A DNA stretch of 64,000 nt from JAPPHA01 sp963662815 (GCA_963662815.2 CAXXWA010000010.1:124001-188000), one strand, 5' to 3'. Shown: positions 17,912 to 27,326, counted from the first letter of the stretch. The notes: generated by a model not told the origin, from the sequence alone. A program made the numbers and translations.

Positions 17912-18544
17912 CGTCTTCTCCCTGGCAAGCACCCGCAGTCCGACAGATGCCCTTCCGAGGCACACCCGTCACGGGCCTTCGCATGACAGATGGGGACTGG
18001 CGCGCGCGCAGGCAAGGCCACGGCAGGGAGTCCGCGCTTCAGTCCCGCATTTTCGATCGCTCCGCCTTCGCTTCGGAATTCCCGCGGCAACTGCCGGAAC
18101 CTGGCGGGTGAGCCGTACCCGAAGCCGGAGATGCCGGACCCTTTTGACGCGCCTCTCGCACCCGCCAGGAAGACCCGCGTCATTCATGATCACGCTTCGC
18201 GAAACGGAAACCGGCGGCGCTTGCTTCCGTTCGCAGCACCGGTTCGACGATGCCGCGGGTCGCACGCGTTGCTTCGCCCCTGAGCTGCCCTGAGACAGGA
18301 TTCCGGCGAGGTGGCCGCTTGCCGGAAATCTCTCTTCGCCGACTTCGCAGTCGCCTGGAGTGCGCCGACGAAAGGCAAAGCGAACCGCAAGCGCTTGCCG
18401 GCCCTTCCGGTCGACAATGCCAAGCTCGTCCGCAGCGGCTGTTTCGTGTCAGTTCGGTTGCGCATGCGTGGCGGCAGGGCGCTCGAACTCGATCCGGCTG
18501 AACTGCTCGGGCCGGGCGGCGGCATTCGCGGAACCGTGGCGGAG
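17912..18544. other. Stretch without a recognisable gene
   Basis: Frames are open by GC bias on both strands, but none matches a family I know or keeps a plausible start and domain. This is the boundary between the clpB core block and the first IS-rich zone. Confidence 0.5.
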
Positions 18545-18776
18545 GTGGGCAGGCTCGCCGAAGGCGCCGCCTCCCCGGCCGAAGCCGTCCCGGATCGTCC
18601 TGCGGAAGGACCGGTTCGGCGAAAGAACGGGGCGTCTGCGGCCTGCCGACCTCGGTCGGGCCCCGATCTCCGGTGCCTAAGGGCCTGGACTTACCATGAC
18701 CTGGCCGCCTCCCCCGCCCGGGCTGCGCGCTCGCTGCGGAAATGGCCGGTGTTGCACTTCGGAGTGGAAGTGGGGT
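18545..18776 (+). mobile_element. 3' end remnant of the IS30-like element
   Basis: Only the last ~230 bp of the element remain: a diverged tail of the transposase frame and the inverted-repeat end GCACTTCGGAGTGGAAGTGG. The same end occurs, inverted, at 19424 and 25331. It abuts and has removed the 5' part of the DUF4160 gene. Confidence 0.7.
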
Positions 18777-18991
18777 GACCATATGCCTGTGCACGTTCAC
18801 GCCAAAGCCGGGTCGGAAATGGCAAGGATCATCCTCGAAGATCCTGACGGCGACCTGATAGTCGAATTCGCAACAGACTGAATATCGCCAAGCGAACTAC
18901 GCTGGCTGAAGAAGTCGCAGAACACCGCGACAAGTTCATGATGGAATGGAGCAAGATTCATGGAGACCCTAACCGGGAAGAAGCGGACTGA
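18777..18991 (+). pseudogene. DUF4160 domain protein, truncated and frameshifted
   Basis: The core DHMPVHVHAKAGSEMARI is characteristic of DUF4160. The N-terminus is cut off by the IS30-like end. The frame then stops at TGA 18879, but the expected C-terminal helix (VAEHRDKFMMEWSKIHGD) continues in another frame to TGA 18989–18991. One or two bases have been lost or gained near 18875. DUF4160 and DUF2442 genes often sit together as a small toxin–antitoxin-like pair. Confidence 0.6.
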
Positions 18992-19421
18992 TGCCGAATT
19001 CAGAAATGCGTACGCCCGCGGACAGGAAATGCTCGCGCGTGAACCGCGGGCCAGCGCGGCGCGTTACGACAAGGCAATGGAACAAGTGACGGTCGATCTC
19101 GTCAACGGCTGTACGTACAAGTTCCCCCCTCATCTCGTGCAGGGTCTTTCCGGTGCAACCTCGAAGGAACTAGCTCGAATAGAGGTCCGAGGTCGAGGTT
19201 TCAATCTTCACTGGCCGAAACTCGACGTGGACCTCTACGTGCCCGCGCTGGTGTCAGGCGTCTTTGGCACCAAAGACTGGATGGTCAAGGCTCTCGCCCG
19301 GCACGCGGGACGGTCCACTTCACCGGCCAAGGCTGCAGCGGCGCGGGCGAATGGAGCAAAGGGCGGGCGGCCCCGAAAGAACGCCACTCGAAGCGAATCC
19401 GGAGCTGAGATCGCCAAATGA
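18960..19421 (+). CDS. DUF2442 domain protein
   Basis: A 153-aa protein whose middle (VTVDLVNGCTYKFPP … GRGFNLHWPKLDVDLYVP) is a DUF2442 domain. The tail is Ala/Lys/Arg-rich and could bind DNA. It overlaps the end of the broken DUF4160 frame and was probably its partner. Function unproven; the pair is often discussed as toxin–antitoxin. An inverted IS30-like end begins 3 bp after the stop. Confidence 0.75.
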   Translation: METLTGKKRTDAEFRNAYARGQEMLAREPRASAARYDKAMEQVTVDLVNGCTYKFPPHLVQGLSGATSKELARIEVRGRGFNLHWPKLDVDLYVPALVSGVFGTKDWMVKALARHAGRSTSPAKAAAARANGAKGGRPRKNATRSESGAEIAK

Positions 19422-19784
19422 ACCCCCACTTCCACTCCGAAGTGCAACACCGGCCATTTCCGCAGCGAGCGCGCAGCTCGGATGCCGAAGATGGCCCTGT
19501 GATGGCGAATCCAGGCCCCGGGGCGCCGGAGATCGGGGCCCGAGGCGGCTGAAGTCCCGTCGAAACGCAGCGTAGCCGCGCTCTCCGGACGGTGCAAGCC
19601 GCGCCCAGGGGGCGTCTGCGGCCCGCCGACCTCGGTCGGGCTCCGCCCTCCCTTCGCCCGGCGGGCCGCAGACGCCCCATCTTTTCGCCGAATTCATCCC
19701 TCCGCAGGACGATCCGGGACGGCTCCGGTCAGGGAGGCCGCGCCTTCCGGAACGCCTCTGCCGGGGCCGTGCAGCCGAGCGCCT

Positions 19785-20098
19785 CGCATGTTCCGAGAAC
19801 CGGAAACGAACCAAGGGGTGGCTGTGGAAAGGTTTGGCGCGGATTCCTGTGGAAAACCCGCCTCTTGCCTCCCGCCGCCTCCACGGTTCATTCCCGGTTC
19901 GGGACCGCCGCCGCCAGGCCCTGGCGGCGGCGGAGCGGGGCCTGGCCCCGCAGGACGGGTCGGACCGGAATCACCATGGATCGCGCAAGCGGATCCGTGC
20001 GGAAGCGTGGTCGGCCCGCCCTCCCTTCAGCCTCCCGGGTCCTGGATGGATGCCTGGGTTCGAGAACCGGATCATCGCGAGGATGGGAGCGGGAGAGC
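19785..20098 (+). ncRNA. Candidate bridge RNA region of IS110-like copy A
   Basis: In the IS110 group, the non-coding stretch between the left end and the transposase encodes a structured bridge RNA with target- and donor-binding loops. This 314-bp stretch is nearly identical to 62782–63094 in copy B although the two insertion sites differ. It contains strong potential stems (for example GGCCTGGCCCCG-type and GCCGCCGCCAGGCC-type palindromes). RNA itself is inferred, not seen. Confidence 0.5.
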
Positions 20099-21046
20099 AT
20101 GACCATCGCAGCCGCCGGCATTGACGTGAGCAAGAAGACGCTGAACATCCACCTGAACGGGCGGGACCATGCCGCCGCCAACGACACGGACGGCTTCCGC
20201 AAGGTCGCCGGCGTCCTGAGGGACGGCGGGGCGGAGAGGGTCGTCATGGAGGCCACGGGGCGGATGCACCGGGCGCTCCGCCAGTCGCTGCACGACCGGG
20301 GCTTCGCGGTCCTGGCGGGCAGTCCCCGCCAGTCCCGGGACTTCGCGAAGGCCGCCGGCGACATGGCGAAGACCGACAGGGTCGACGCCAGGGTGCTGGC
20401 CGCCTTCGGCGCCGCGTTCCCGGCCAGGCCGCCGACGGCGCCGGCCGAGGCGGCGATCGACCGGCTCCGCGACATGCTGGTGCTGCGGGAGAGGCTCGTC
20501 GACCGGCGCGTGCAGCCGAGGGCGGTCTTCGACGAGGTCGGCGATCCCGACCCGGACGGGCCCGTCCCGAAGGTCCTCTCGGAGATCGAGGCCGGCGTCC
20601 GCCGGCACGACCGGCGGATCGCGGAGACGGTCGCAGGCGCGGAGGAGCTTGCCGGGAGCCGCGACATCCTGATGTCGATCCCGGGCATCGGCCCCGTCAC
20701 GGCGGCGGCCCTGATCGCCTGGACGGGCGAGCTCGGCGCGATCGGCAGCCGCCAGGCCGCGGCCCTGATCGGCGTCGCGCCCTTCGCCCGCGACAGCGGA
20801 ACCCTGAAGGGCGCGCGCCGCGTCGCCGGCGGACGGAGGCGGCCGAGGGACGTCCTGTACATGGCGGCGATGGCGGCCTGCCAGTTCAATCCCGAGATGG
20901 CGGAACTCCACGCCCGGCTCGTGGCGCGCGGAAAGCACCGCAAGGTCGCCGTGACCGCGGTGATGCGGAGGACGGTCGTGACCGCGAACGCCCTGCTGCG
21001 CGACCGGCGCATGTGGGAGGACCGGACGGCCGCGGCCGCCGGCTGA
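20099..21046 (+). CDS. IS110-family transposase, copy A
   Basis: A 315-aa recombinase. N-terminal DEDD RuvC-like domain: AGIDVSKKTLNI (Asp 8 region), VMEATG, and KTDRVDARVLA. C-terminal Tnp2 domain: SIPGIGPVTAAALIAW and FARDSGTLKGARR, where the Ser is the predicted nucleophile. The frame is open from start to stop. Compared with copy B it has AGSPRQSRDF instead of VVNPRQSRDF, so one copy may be altered near the active site. Confidence 0.88.
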   Translation: MTIAAAGIDVSKKTLNIHLNGRDHAAANDTDGFRKVAGVLRDGGAERVVMEATGRMHRALRQSLHDRGFAVLAGSPRQSRDFAKAAGDMAKTDRVDARVLAAFGAAFPARPPTAPAEAAIDRLRDMLVLRERLVDRRVQPRAVFDEVGDPDPDGPVPKVLSEIEAGVRRHDRRIAETVAGAEELAGSRDILMSIPGIGPVTAAALIAWTGELGAIGSRQAAALIGVAPFARDSGTLKGARRVAGGRRRPRDVLYMAAMAACQFNPEMAELHARLVARGKHRKVAVTAVMRRTVVTANALLRDRRMWEDRTAAAAG

Positions 21047-21256
21047 CGCCCGCGCGGGCCGCGTCCCGCGGCGGTCCGCCGGGCCCGGAACGAATCAATG
21101 GACCGGTCGCGTCCCTGCGACCGGCGGGTTCCCGCCTGCCCGGACGGTCGCCCGGATGCGGACAGGACTGTGGACAGGGTGTGGAAAACCCGGACAGGGA
21201 TCCCCGGAAACCGCCGAAAAACGCCGAATCCGGCCTTGACCCGAAACATGGATGCT

Positions 21257-22163
21257 TCCTCGGACGCCCGTTCAGCCGGTCCTGGACGGCCTCGCCTCCG
21301 CGTCTGTGATCTTCCCGAGTCCGTGTCCTTGGAAAGGCATCCCCGCACCAGGCCGTTCGCGTGCTCGTTCAGGCCCCGCTCCCACGAGTGGTACGGCGTC
21401 GCGAAGAGGAACCCGGCCCCGAGCGCCTTCGCCACCAGGGCGTGCCCCGCGAACTCCTTGCCGTTGTCCGCGGTGATCGTGTGGACCAGGGCGGCGAGCG
21501 GCAGCAGCATCTCGAGCAGCGCGGCGCCCACCGCGGCCGCGGTCCTCCGCCCAACCCTCTGAAGAAGCGTGCAGTTCGACGCCCGGCCCGCCAGCACGCC
21601 AGCGCGCCGCTGTGGCCCTTGCCGACGATCGTGTCCGCCTCCCAGTCGCCGACCCGCTCCTTCGCCTCCACGATCTCCGGGCGCTCGGAGATGTCCGCGC
21701 GGTTCGGGATGCGGCCCCGGCCCGAATGGCGTCCGCCCTTCCAGTTCGGCTTCCTGCCCCGCCGCCGCAGGAAAAGGAAGAGCCGGCCCCCGGCCTTCCG
21801 GTCGGCGCGGACGTGCTGGTAGATCCATTCCCGGCCCGCCATCGGGATGCCCTCCTTGCGGAAGCGGCCGGCGGTCCGGTCCGGGCTCCAGCCCTCCGCC
21901 AGCCTGTCCTCCACCGTGCGCCACCGCTCCCGGGTCATCTTCCTGGCAACGGACGAGGCCGCGCTGCGCCGCGCCGAGGCCTTGCCCTGCGCTTGCAAGT
22001 GCCTGTAGCCGCGGCCGCCGCCGTTGCGCCGGATCTCGCGCCAGACAGTCGTCCGGTCCCGGCCGATCTGCCGGGCAATGGCCAAGTCGGACAGCCCGCT
22101 TTTCCTCAGCGCGCATGTCTGGCATCGTTCGCCATAGGTCAGGTGGTGGTAGCCGCTCGGCAT
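21257..22163 (-). pseudogene. IS30-like transposase, copy 1 (frameshifted, split)
   Basis: Starts at ATG 22163 with an HTH (YGERCQTCALRKSGLSD, IGRDRTTVWREIRRN). First catalytic Asp is in VGDWEADTIVGKG. Near 21595–21605 the frame shifts by one base; the rest (TITADNGKEFAGH with the second Asp, YHSWERGLNEHANG with the Glu) is in another frame. The same shift occurs in all long copies. The C-terminus is separated by the IS110-like insert and lies at about 19600–19784. Confidence 0.85.
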
Positions 22164-22282
22164 GACAGTCTCCATGCTTCTACACAGGGACTGTCGCCGC
22201 CATCTGGCCGATTTGCAACATCCTGCGCCGAAGGACGCAGGTCGCCACCACATCCGGTGTTGCACTTCAGAGTGGCACGGGG

Positions 22283-22613
22283 GCTGGATATTGCCCGCGC
22301 CGCTGCACCGTTCTTCGCGCTGGTCCTGGTCCGGGCCGACGCCATCATCGATGAAGTCGCGCCTTCACTGGGCGGGTGGCAACAGGTAGCGCGACGGCTT
22401 CGGATGAGCGCTTCGGATCTCGCTGCCTATGCGAGAGCGATCGAAGATGCGGCATTGGACAGGCGATGCCCCGCCCGGTTCGGCACCGCGGGCACATCTC
22501 CGAACCTGGCAAACGCCCTCCCGCATCCGGAACGGCGACAGGGAGCCATGCGGGCCCTGCCGGACCTGCAACTCATGCCGGCCAACATTGACTTCGCGGC
22601 ATGCCGGACATAG
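22283..22613 (+). pseudogene. HipA-like kinase, C-terminal fragment
   Basis: About 110 residues in frame to TAG 22613: LDIARAAAPFFALVLVRADA then VARRLRMSASDLAAYARAIE. This pattern (A…F, DEV…W, VA..L..S…I) is the C-terminal helical end of HipA-type toxin kinases. The rest of the gene is absent; IS30-like copy 1 sits exactly where it should continue. Assignment by pattern only. Confidence 0.5.
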
Positions 22614-22625
22614 TCATCGGCGGAC

Positions 22626-23324
22626 ATGCGCCTCGCCGACGACCGCCTCATTGTTGCGCTGGATTTCCCTGAAACCAGGACAGCACTGGATCTGGTTGAG
22701 GAACTCGGCGACAGCGTGAGTTTCTACAAGATCGGCCTCGGGCTCCTCGCCGACGGAGGGCTCGCATTGGCGACGCGACTCAAGGGGTGTGGGAAACGGG
22801 TCTTCCTCGATCTCAAGCTCTTCGATATCAGCGCAACGGTCGAGATGGCGGTTTCGGCGCTCTCCCGACCGGGTCCTGACTTCCTCACCGTGCACGGCGA
22901 TCCGCATGTCGTCTCCGCCGCCGTCGCTGGCCGGAAGGCAGGCGATACGCGCGTTCTTGCCGTAACCTTTCTCACTTCCGTCGACCGGGACGATCTTGAC
23001 GACGGTCTGATTCAGGCGGGCGAAACTGCGCTCCTGGTCCGGGAAAGGGCAAGACGGGCGTTCCTCGCCGGCGCCGACGGAGTCATTGCCGCCGCCCCTG
23101 AAGTCGCCGCCATCCGGGGATTGCGGGAAGCTCGCAGCCGCCTGATCGTGACCCCGGGAATCCGGCCCGAGGGATCGACCGGGAACGACCAAAAGCGCAC
23201 TGCGGCACCCGCCGATGCAATCCGCGCCGGCACCGACCATATTGTTGTCGGAAGACCGATCACGCGCGCGCGGCAACCACGGTCTGCGGTGCAACAGATC
23301 CTCGGTGAACTGGCCAAGGCTTGA
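22626..23324 (+). CDS. pyrF: Orotidine 5'-phosphate decarboxylase
   Basis: A 232-aa TIM-barrel enzyme, last step of UMP synthesis. LIVALDFPE near residue 8, FYKIGLG near 34, the catalytic FLDLKLFDIS near 59–68, and HIVVGRPITRA near the end are all present. Intact although it lies between a HipA scrap and a MITE-like IS fragment. ATG 22626 gives the usual N-terminus. Confidence 0.93.
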   Translation: MRLADDRLIVALDFPETRTALDLVEELGDSVSFYKIGLGLLADGGLALATRLKGCGKRVFLDLKLFDISATVEMAVSALSRPGPDFLTVHGDPHVVSAAVAGRKAGDTRVLAVTFLTSVDRDDLDDGLIQAGETALLVRERARRAFLAGADGVIAAAPEVAAIRGLREARSRLIVTPGIRPEGSTGNDQKRTAAPADAIRAGTDHIVVGRPITRARQPRSAVQQILGELAKA

Positions 23325-23370
23325 ACACCTGCTCACGCACCTTCGGCGCCGGGGAGGACCATAATTGTGT

Positions 23371-23685
23371 CCCCACTTCCACTCCGAATTGCAACACCGG
23401 CCATTTCCGCAGCGAGCGCGCAGCCCGTGCGCCGGATCTCGCGCCAGACAGTCGTCCGGTCCCGGCCCAGCTGCCGTGCAATGGCCGGATCGGACAGCCC
23501 GCTTTTCCTCAGCGCGCATGTCCGGCATCTCTCTTCATGGGTCAGGTGGTGGTAGCCGCTCGGCATGACAGTCTCCTTGCTTCATCACAGGGACTGTCGC
23601 CGCCATCTGGCCGATTTGCAACATCCTGCGTCGGAAGACGCAGGCCGCCACCACATCCGGTGTTGCACTTCAGAGTGGCACGGGG
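23371..23685 (-). mobile_element. MITE-like internal deletion derivative of the IS30-like element
   Basis: About 315 bp with both terminal repeats (CCCCACTTCCACTCCGAA and CTTCAGAGTGGCACGGG) but only the first ~60 codons of the transposase, in minus sense, joined to ~50 bp of the far end. It cannot encode a transposase but keeps ends that could be mobilised in trans. It truncates an ankyrin-ATPase paralogue at 23690. Confidence 0.85.
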
Positions 23686-23689
23686 GCTC

Positions 23690-23807
23690 AAGAGAGAGTG
23701 GAATGGGGCTTCAATTTCGCCGCCCGACCGGCGAAGAACGGAGTCAGATGCCGGTCGGATTCCCTGGAGAACTTCCGAAGCCCGTCGATGTCCGGTGTGC
23801 CAGCCAT
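23690..23807 (-). pseudogene. N-terminal fragment of an ankyrin-ATPase paralogue
   Basis: Starts at ATG 23807 with MAGTPDIDGLRKFSRESD, nearly identical to the start of the intact ATPase at 30515. After about 33 residues it runs into the MITE-like element. It lies 27 bp after the stop of the next decayed paralogue, so the genes once stood in tandem. Confidence 0.8.
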
Positions 23808-23833
23808 GGCGGAACTCTACCGGAAACAGGCGT

Positions 23834-25140
23834 TCAGCACCCCGGCAGCTCCGGTTGCAGGAACGCGCGGTGCCGGGCCGGCGTCTCCGCCTCCAGCAGC
23901 GCGCGAATCTCCGTCTCCCGGTCGCCGCAAGCGGCGTTCGCCCCGGTCATCCCGGGCGTCCGGATCGGCGCTGGCGGCGAGCAGAAGCTCCGCGATCTCC
24001 GGCGCGTTCTCCACCGCCGCAATGTGCAGCGGCGTGCGTCCGCGGAGATCCCGACCATGGGCATCCGCAGCGGCGCCGCGGAGCCGTTCCTCGGCCCGCG
24101 ACCGGTCGCGGGCCAGGGTCGACGTGTGCAGCGGACCCCCGGGCCGCGCGGCGCACCAGGACCGCATCGACGGGATCGGGCAATGGTACTCTTCACCGTC
24201 CGCGCGCGGCTGCAGCAGCCCCCTGGCGACCATGGCGTCGAAAATGGCAGCGGCGCTGCCGAGCTCATCCGGAATCATCGCACCGACATCCCCGCTTTCC
24301 GGCCGGTTCGTCACGTCAATCAGATTGATGCAGGTTCTCTTGTCGGCGCCAGCCGTTCCGATGGCCTCCATCACCCGGCCGACGAGCAGCGGGCAGCTCT
24401 CCAGTTCGTCGCCGGCGCGCTCGATGTAGTAGACGATTCGTTGCTGGGCAGTCAGGCGATGCACGATCGGCGCGTCGACCCGGCCAAGATCTCCCTCGGC
24501 GTCGACAAGGCCCGCCGCCAGCGCCCTCTGGCTGTTCTGGACGTGCTTCGGCCAGCCGTAGGATCGAAGGATCACAGTCTCCGTCCAGGGTTCCCGATCG
24601 CCGGCCACCCGGTAGCGGTCGAAGAATAGATTCATCGACCGGCCCACGTCCTGCGGAGACAGGCGGCCAAGGGGCAGCAGGCCGTGCGGGTCGATGCGGG
24701 ACAGCCCCCGCCTGCCCCAGCCGGTCCTTCGCATGCGCCAGACCCGCCACGACAGGGATCACCGGGCAGCCATGGCCGGCGGACTGGAGGCGTTTCAGGC
24801 ACCGGGCCTCCGGGCTCTGCGGGTCTGCCCGTCCGTCCGGTCCCGGGGGAAGGTTCTGGATCTCGTCGATGAACAGCACCACGGGGCGGCCGCGGTCGGG
24901 AAGCCCGCCGACGGAATCCGGAGCCGGGGATTCCACGCCGACTGAGACGGGACCGACCGAGACGGCGATTCCCGATACGAAGGATACCAGATTCCGGAAT
25001 CCCAGATCCGCAATCTGCCGTTCGACAATGCGGACGAACCTCCGTTCGTCGTCAAGATCCTCCAGGTCGATCCGCACCGGCTATGGCGCTGACTCGCCTT
25101 CCGCACGCCAGTCCTGGGCACGCCTGTGATCAGCGTCCGC
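23834..25140 (-). pseudogene. Decayed ankyrin-repeat P-loop ATPase paralogue
   Basis: Homologous along most of its length to the intact protein at 29007–30515. Lesions: a deletion removes the Walker A region (LITGVP is followed directly by the DWRAEG segment), an in-frame TAG near 25080, a frameshift near 24700, and another in the ankyrin part near 23930. Walker B (VVLFIDEIQNLP), FFDRYRV, SYGWPKHVQNSQ and ankyrin TPLHIAA are still readable. Its own N-terminus is lost. Confidence 0.85.
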
Positions 25141-25330
25141 ACGGGGCTGGTGCGAGTTCCCGCGTCAGCCGGGACCATCGTCCCGGAAGTTGTCCGGCTC
25201 GAGGTCGTCGTGGCGTTTGTTGGTGAAGGAGCCGCCGGCAGGCGTGCCGGCGTTGCAGCCGGTCATCGTCATGTCGATGTCGACATCGCCATCCATGTCG
25301 TTACGTAAACGGGGCGGTACTTAAAGAGCG

Positions 25331-26646
25331 CCCAACTTCCACTCCGAAGTGCAACACCGGCCATTTCCGCAGCGAGCGCGCTGCCCGGGTGCAGAAAGTA
25401 GCCCTGTGATGGTGAATCCATGCCCCCGGGCGCCCGAGATCCGGGCCCGAGGCGGCTGAAGTCCCGTCGAAACGCAGCGTAGCCGCGCTCTCCGGACGGT
25501 GCAAGCCGCCGCCCCTTTCTCTCCCCGGACCGGTCCCTCCGGAACGCGATCCGGGACGGCTCCGGTCAGGGAGGCCGCGCCTTCCGGAACGCCTCGGCCG
25601 GGGCCGTGCAGCCGAGCGCCTTCCCCGGACGCGCGTCCGTCCGGTCCCGGACCGCCTCGCCTCCGCGTCGGTCACCTTCCCGAGTCGGTGTCCTTGGAAA
25701 GGCATCCCCGCACCAGGCCGTTCGCGTGCTCGTTCAGGCCCCGCTCCCGGGAATGGCACGGCGTCGCGAAGAGGAACCCGGCCCCGAGCGCCCGCGCCAC
25801 CCAGGCGTGGCCCGCGAACTCCTTGCCGTTGTCCGCGGTGATCGTGTGGACCAGGGCGGCGAGCGGCAGCAGCAGCTCGAGCAGCGCGGCGCCCGCCGCG
25901 GCAGCCGTCTTCCTGCCAACCCTCTGAAGAAGCGTGCAGTTCGACGCCCGGCCCGCCAGCACGCCGGCGCGCCGCTGTGGCCCTTGCCGACGATCGTGTC
26001 CGCCTCCCGGCCGCCGACCCGCTCCTTCGCCTCCACGATCTCCGGGCGCTCGGAGATGTCCGTGCGGTCCGGGATGCGGCCCCGGCCCGAACGGCGACCG
26101 CCCTTCCAGTTCGGTTTCTTCCCGCGACGGCGCAGGAACAGGAAGAGCCGCCCGCCGGCCTTCCGGTCGGCGCGGACGCATTGGCATATCCACTCCCGGC
26201 CCGCCATCGGGATGCCCTCCTTGCGGAAGCGGCCGGCGATCCGCTCCGGGCTCCAGCCCTCCGCAAGCCTGTCCTCCACCGTCCGCCACCGCTCCCGGGT
26301 CATCTTCCCGGCAACGGACGAGGCCGCGCCGCGCCGCGCCGAGGCCTTTGCCTGCGCCTGCCCGTGCCTGTAGCCGCGGCCGCCGCCGTTGCGCCGGATC
26401 TCGCGCCGGACAGTCGTCCGGTCCCGGCCGATCTGCCGGGCAATGGCCGGATCGGACAGTCCGCTTTTCCTCAGGCGTAAATCTGGCATCTCTCTTCATG
26501 GGTCAGGTGGTGGTAGCCGCTCGGCATGACAGTCTCCTTGCTTCTACACAGGGACTGTCGCCGCCATCTGGCCGATTCGCAACATCCTGCGCCGAAGGAC
26601 GCAGGCCGCCGCCACCTCTGGTGTTGCACTTCAGAGTGGCACGGGG
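25331..26646 (-). mobile_element. IS30-like element, copy 2 (full length)
   Basis: Both ends present: CCCAACTTCCACTCCGAAG at 25331 and CTTCAGAGTGGCACGGG ending near 26646. About 1.32 kb. It provides one of the uninterrupted sites that define the IS110-like boundaries (GCCGAGCGCCTTCCCCGG near 25613–25630). It truncates an HNH-family gene at 26648. Confidence 0.85.
25560..26527 (-). pseudogene. IS30-like transposase, copy 2 (two frameshifts)
   Basis: Starts at ATG 26527. A one-base deletion after codon 17 (QIYA then stop) breaks the frame, and the shared shift after KGHSGA occurs near 25957–25968. The HTH and DDE segments remain readable in alternating frames. Not expected to make a full transposase. 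Confidence 0.8.
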
Positions 26647-26647
26647 G

Positions 26648-27270
26648 GCGCGAAACAGACCGACATCGAACATACCGTCGCCGTGTTGGAAGCGCACGAA
26701 AGCGGTCTCTGCCGCGCCGACGGGTCAACCTGCCGGCACATCGCGTCCGACACATTCAATCTCACGCTCGCGGCTCCCGGAGTGAACCGTTGCGGACGCG
26801 CAGGCAAGTGCCGTCACGATGCGGCCGAATGGCTTCCTCCGATGAACCGGTGCTGGTTTTCCACCCGCATCGTCGCCGTCAAGATCAAGTACGGCCTCAC
26901 GGTCGCCGTCCGGGAAGCCGCGGCCCCGGAGAGCGTGCTCTCGGCGTGCAGGTCCACCGCCATGGAGTTCGCGGCGAAACGGTTCGAACGAGAGCCTGCC
27001 GAACCGGCGGCCCAGCCACCCGCGGAAGCCGTCGACACCGGCATCCCGTGGCAGGTGGAACTGCTGGCGACGGCGCGAACCCCGGACGGATCCCGGCTCG
27101 CCCTGGCGCGAGCGACGGGGTCCGTACCGCCCTTCCTTCCGGAAACGGGAGAGGTTCTCGGGCGCAGCGGCCGGGACGTCGGCGCGATCGCGGACATTGC
27201 GATGGTCCTCAAGCGCCGGCGAACCGATAGCGAGTCCGGGGCGGAATTCCTGATCTTCGGCGATCCGTGA
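26648..27270 (+). pseudogene. HNH endonuclease family protein, 5'-truncated by IS30-like copy 2
   Basis: The remaining ~205 residues begin TDIEHTVAVLEAHESGLC, then IASDTFNLTLAAPGVNR, AAEWLPPMNRCWF, VAVKIKYGLTVAVREA. This is the HNH/DUF1524-type signature (His of IEH, Asn of NLTLA, Asn of VNR) seen in GmrSD-like and related nucleases. The first half of the gene is missing exactly at the IS end. The C-terminal ~90 residues are not recognised. Confidence 0.6.
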
Positions 27271-27326
27271 CAATGGAGGGCCCGGCTTCGCGGCGGTCAG
27301 CGGCGCGGATGCGGACAGCGGCGGCA

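Larger units (their letters stand above)
19785..21256 (+). mobile_element. IS110-like element, copy A, inserted in IS30-like copy 1
   Basis: Boundaries come from comparison with empty IS30-like sites. The left junction follows the core dinucleotide CT (19783–19784) and the element starts CGCATGTTCCGAG. The right end is GAAACATGGATG followed by CT (21255–21256) and TCCTCGG. No inverted repeats, as expected for IS110 family. About 314 bp of non-coding DNA precede the transposase. Confidence 0.85.
19424..22282 (-). mobile_element. IS30-like element, copy 1, split by an IS110-like insertion
   Basis: Terminal repeats: CCCCACTTCCACTCCGAAG at 19424 and, on the other side, GCACTTCAGAGTGGCACGGG ending near 22282. 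Removing the IS110-like insert at 19785–21256 restores a continuous IS30-like sequence (GCCGAGCGCCT joined to TCCTCGGACG), which matches the uninterrupted copies near 25622 and 60230. Reconstructed length is about 1.4 kb. Transposase is on the minus strand and broken. Confidence 0.85.

Noticed and set aside
17912..17990. Heat-shock (sigma-32) promoter for clpB
   Set aside because: I looked for CTTGAA and CCCCAT-type boxes on the minus strand and found no convincing pair.
17912..18544. Several 60–200-codon frames upstream of clpB
   Set aside because: All lack recognisable domains, conserved-looking starts or consistent strand; not supported as genes.
25141..25330. Possible N-terminus of the decayed ankyrin ATPase
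   Set aside because: Residues here do not match the N-terminus of the intact paralogue; homology begins at about 25140.
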